From Chrysomallon squamiferum (lineage: Eukaryota > Mollusca > Gastropoda > Neomphalida > Peltospiridae): a stretch of DNA of 64,000 nucleotides. A program made the position numbers and the translations under genes. Location: assembly GCA_012295275.1 (NCBI GenBank), contig CM022677.1, forward strand, positions 11,833,139-11,897,138, written 5' to 3'. This document shows, in pieces, positions 61,336 through 64,000 of the stretch (positions are counted from its first letter, which is position 1; every line of letters starts with the position of its first letter). A model generated the notes under the pieces. It did no database searches and was not told the origin of the DNA. It saw nothing but the letters and a program-made list of their open reading frames with translations.

Positions 61336-61778
61336 GTAATAATAATAATAAAAATAATAATAATAACCTTTGTTACGATGTCGATCAGGTTTCGCTCACG
61401 ACCAGCACAGCACATATTTCCATCTTCTCGAACGTCGAAGTCGTAGATGTTGTCAGTTTTGTCATCGTCGGTGAGATAAACATCTTTGCACGGAAAGCAG
61501 ACGTCGTCGTCCCATTGCACAACGGTTTGACGTTGTGGCTGCACCCGTGGTGTAGTGAAAGTTAGAGATATAACGATCACCAGAAAGATGTCGATGAAAA
61601 GAAAAAGGACAATGATCTCTGTCCAGAATTTGTTTTTCTCTTTTTCTGCATCTTTATCTTCGTCTAAATTGTCTTCTCCATTTGGTTTGATGAGTGGCTC
61701 GTCACTTCTGCTTGGATTACACCTTTTTCTCTGTTTCACTTCTTTGTTTTGTAACAAACTTTCGTTGTTACGATCCAT
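59707..61778 (-). CDS. TNF-superfamily ligand gene, copy 2, apparently intact
   Basis: Exons 61368-61778, 60446-60507 and 59707 to about 60095. The product would be about 288 residues: cytosolic tail, one membrane anchor (55-74), a stalk with CFPC and CC, and a C-terminal TNF homology domain ending in NFG. TNF ligands are trimeric type II membrane or shed cytokines that bind TNF receptors in immunity and cell death. One problem: exon 2 leaves two bases and the visible AG acceptors of exon 3 need a one-base remainder, so a small exon or an unusual acceptor is missing from this model. Intron 1 holds a conserved kappaB-type decamer. Orthology to a particular vertebrate TNF is not claimed. Confidence 0.8.
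60233..60302. repeat. (ATT)n microsatellite in TNF intron 2, copy 2
   Basis: Shorter than the copy-1 run and interrupted by GTT. Confidence 0.95.
60446..60507 (-). CDS. TNF copy 2, exon 2
   Basis: 62 nt, identical to copy 1, with TTTTTTAG acceptor and GTGAGG donor. Confidence 0.6.
60830..60839. promoter_or_regulatory. NF-kappaB-type decamer in TNF intron 1, copy 2
   Basis: GGGGATTTCC, same position relative to exon 2 as in copy 1. Conservation between the copies is weak evidence because nearly everything around it is also conserved. Confidence 0.3.
61302..61366. repeat. (AAT)n microsatellite abutting the TNF exon 1 donor, copy 2
   Basis: Carries AGT and AAA interruptions that differ from copy 1. 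Confidence 0.9.
61368..61778 (-). CDS. TNF copy 2, exon 1
   Basis: 137 codons from ATG at 61778. It has the same tail, anchor and cysteine-bearing stalk as copy 1, with D36 and E40 in place of E36 and K40. It ends in phase 0 at AAAG|GTTATT. Confidence 0.85.
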
Positions 61779-62732
61779 TTCTTTTTTATCTGAGAAAACT
61801 TGTATATCGCTCAAATACAAACAGCGAACTGGGAAATGTTTGTTTGCTGTTTCTTTTAAGATGGTTTTCGACTAATAAAATGATCAAACACGATGCATCT
61901 TGAATCTGATTACATCGGCGCTTTGCCAATTACTTTTGAGTGAGAATCACTCCAGTCACAATGCTGTATAATTGAAAGGGTTTAATGTTTCGTGTTCACT
62001 GTAGGGATCAGTCCTTCAGGTCAGTTCTGTTCTTTATTATGGTAAATATATCTGTGAATGGCATTTTGCCAGTAATGCTACTCATCATGCGCTCTACAGT
62101 TCATATTTCAAACTTATTATTTGGCCACACCTTAAACGCAATCTGATAATCCTTGTCTCTTAGAAAAAAACTCCGACCTGTGACTTAGGAACTGTTTTTA
62201 TTTATCTGTGATACATTCTTCTTTGTAATGTAATCCTACAGGTCATTGCAAAGCCACTGTCTAAGTCAGAGTATACACCCTGTGATTTTGATTGTTTGGC
62301 AGTTATTTTGGATTCAGGTACTGAGTGAAATGGGTTCATCAGTCAGGAAGAGTTCGTTCTAGGAATTAGTGGTTCATTTCAATTCTTTATGATCGTTAGC
62401 TTTATAGCTTATTGATATGCAATACAAAAAATGCAACAAGTACAAAAGAGAAAAGAAGAATAAAAAAAATGAAATGAAATGTTAAACTCATTAGTTCATT
62501 CATTCATCGATTACTTGAGTTTTTTTGTTTACTTTAGTTTTTGGGTTCTAGTTGTTATTGTTGTTTTTGTTGTCGTCGTGGTAGTAGTAGTAGTAGTATA
62601 AACAACAAGTATCAAAAAGGATAATTCAACAGAGGTCCTTTCAGTTTTGACAGACTCTATTTATATATAATTAACTAATAAAAAGAACAACAATAGCAAC
62701 AACACCAGTAACAACAACGACAACTCTGCCTC

Positions 62733-62734
<2 letters not shown>

Positions 62735-62779
<45 letters not shown>

Positions 62780-62836
62780 GCTATTCTCTCTCTCTCTTTC
62801 TCTCTCTCTATGCTATTCTCTCTGTCTCTCTCTCTG

Positions 62837-62886
<50 letters not shown>

Positions 62887-62999
62887 AGTTTAATATTTTC
62901 TTTTGTTTGTTCATCTGCGCATTCTGACTATTACAGCTGGTATATCAAATGAAAGACCTCCCTATTTATTTCACTGTTTGGTACATATATTGTGAATGA

Positions 63000-63067
<68 letters not shown>
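62735..63067. repeat. (CT)n microsatellites, copy 2
   Basis: Interrupted CT runs at 62735-62884 and a pure run at 63004-63067 ending in a C-run. Counterparts of 18541-18939. Confidence 0.95.
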
Positions 63068-63069
<2 letters not shown>

Positions 63070-63308
63070 CCCCCCCGATGATGAAACATTTGAAAGGCAA
63101 GTTTAGAGATAATAATTTTTTGGGTTTCATTCTTGAAACCCTGATTTTACGGTCGTAAATGATAAACAAAATATTTCATTTCAAACATCTTCTCTGGCTT
63201 CATATAATGAAAGGAAATTGCATGGTCATTGGGAGCCTGGTATATCTAAAAACAGAGAAAACGTAAGTTAGAAAATGATTATACACACACACATACTGAT
63301 GGATACAT

Positions 63309-63408
<100 letters not shown>

Positions 63409-64000
63409 ATTTATAACTTTTCAGTTTTAAACGCTCGTATGTGAAAATCAGGGTCTCTGTGTGTTATCTATATATGAGTGTATGTGAAGAGGAATGCCTG
63501 TCTATCTGTCTGTTTATCTAATTTGTAACATGAAAATAGATATGATACATGTTACTTGTCAAAGTTTAATGTCTCCTACAAAGCTATTCTCACGCCTTTC
63601 AATTTGTGAAAAAACGTTGCTCTTCGCGCGAAAAAGAAATTTCTATTAAAAATTACAAACAGAACTAAAAAGTTTGAGACTCAAAAATATTTTGGAAAAA
63701 TAATTGGATGACTTTTATTAGGAAAACTTTATATGAATTGGGATTGGGATATATATCGATACATTAATGAAAATATAAAAAAAATGTTTGTGCATAATTA
63801 AGCAAATAATATATGACGAAGCAACGCAGAATGTTACAATTCAGTTAAATACATCTGTGAAATGTCATAATTTCTATAAATACATCACAGATGGTGTAAC
63901 ATTTCAGTTTCATTTAGTTAAATCTGTACCAATGATTTATAAAAGATACTGAACTAAAGTGAGGCTATCTACACATCAGCTGACAAATGAGACCGGGAGA

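Overview
The window is metazoan nuclear DNA, most likely from a lophotrochozoan and probably a mollusc. It is very AT-rich and packed with microsatellites: (CT)n/(GA)n, (ATT)n, (CATA)n and (CA)n. Coding sequence sits in short exons with GT-AG borders and AATAAA signals, there are no operons, and two 200-N scaffold gaps occur at 2149-2348 and 58801-59000. The mollusc guess rests on a tumour necrosis factor (TNF) ligand whose stalk carries CFPC and CC motifs. The species cannot be named from this sequence.

Layout. 84-992 (minus) is an intronless RING-finger gene with four 38-residue repeats and a hydrophobic tail. 1-6 kb is repeat-rich, with one terminal exon at 5775-5906 (plus). 6.7-10.8 kb holds three tandem copies of an AT-rich block; the third has been overwritten in place by CT dinucleotides. 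11.8-12.7 kb is a relic of a TNF ligand gene. 14.47-19.86 kb is one copy of a >=5 kb segment carrying a TNF gene; the same segment recurs at 59.0-64.0 kb, starting exactly at the second gap. 23.8-27.6 kb (minus) is a multi-exon coiled-coil gene with frame damage. 30.2-35.2 and 40.9-45.0 kb are arms of a diverged inverted duplication carrying exons of a leucine-rich-repeat gene that resembles the C-terminal part of TONSL. The right arm continues as a plus-strand gene to 52183. Three arrays of one hairpin-capable minisatellite lie at 27.6-29.75, 46.2-47.2 and 50.3-51.6 kb; the first is inverted relative to the other two, as the duplication predicts. 52.35-54.57 kb (minus) is a five-exon membrane-protein gene whose exon phases all match; its stop lies 165 bp from the stop of the TONSL-like gene, tail to tail.

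The best-supported genes are the TNF copy at 59.7-61.8 kb, the RING gene, the membrane-protein gene and the TONSL-like exons. Themes shared across the window are repeated local duplication, microsatellites abutting splice sites, and small indels that break otherwise good exons. The indels may be real pseudogene decay or assembly error, and sequence alone cannot decide between them. No operon-like functional grouping is evident; TNF signalling, RING ubiquitin ligases and TONSL (replication-fork repair) are not known to act as one pathway.
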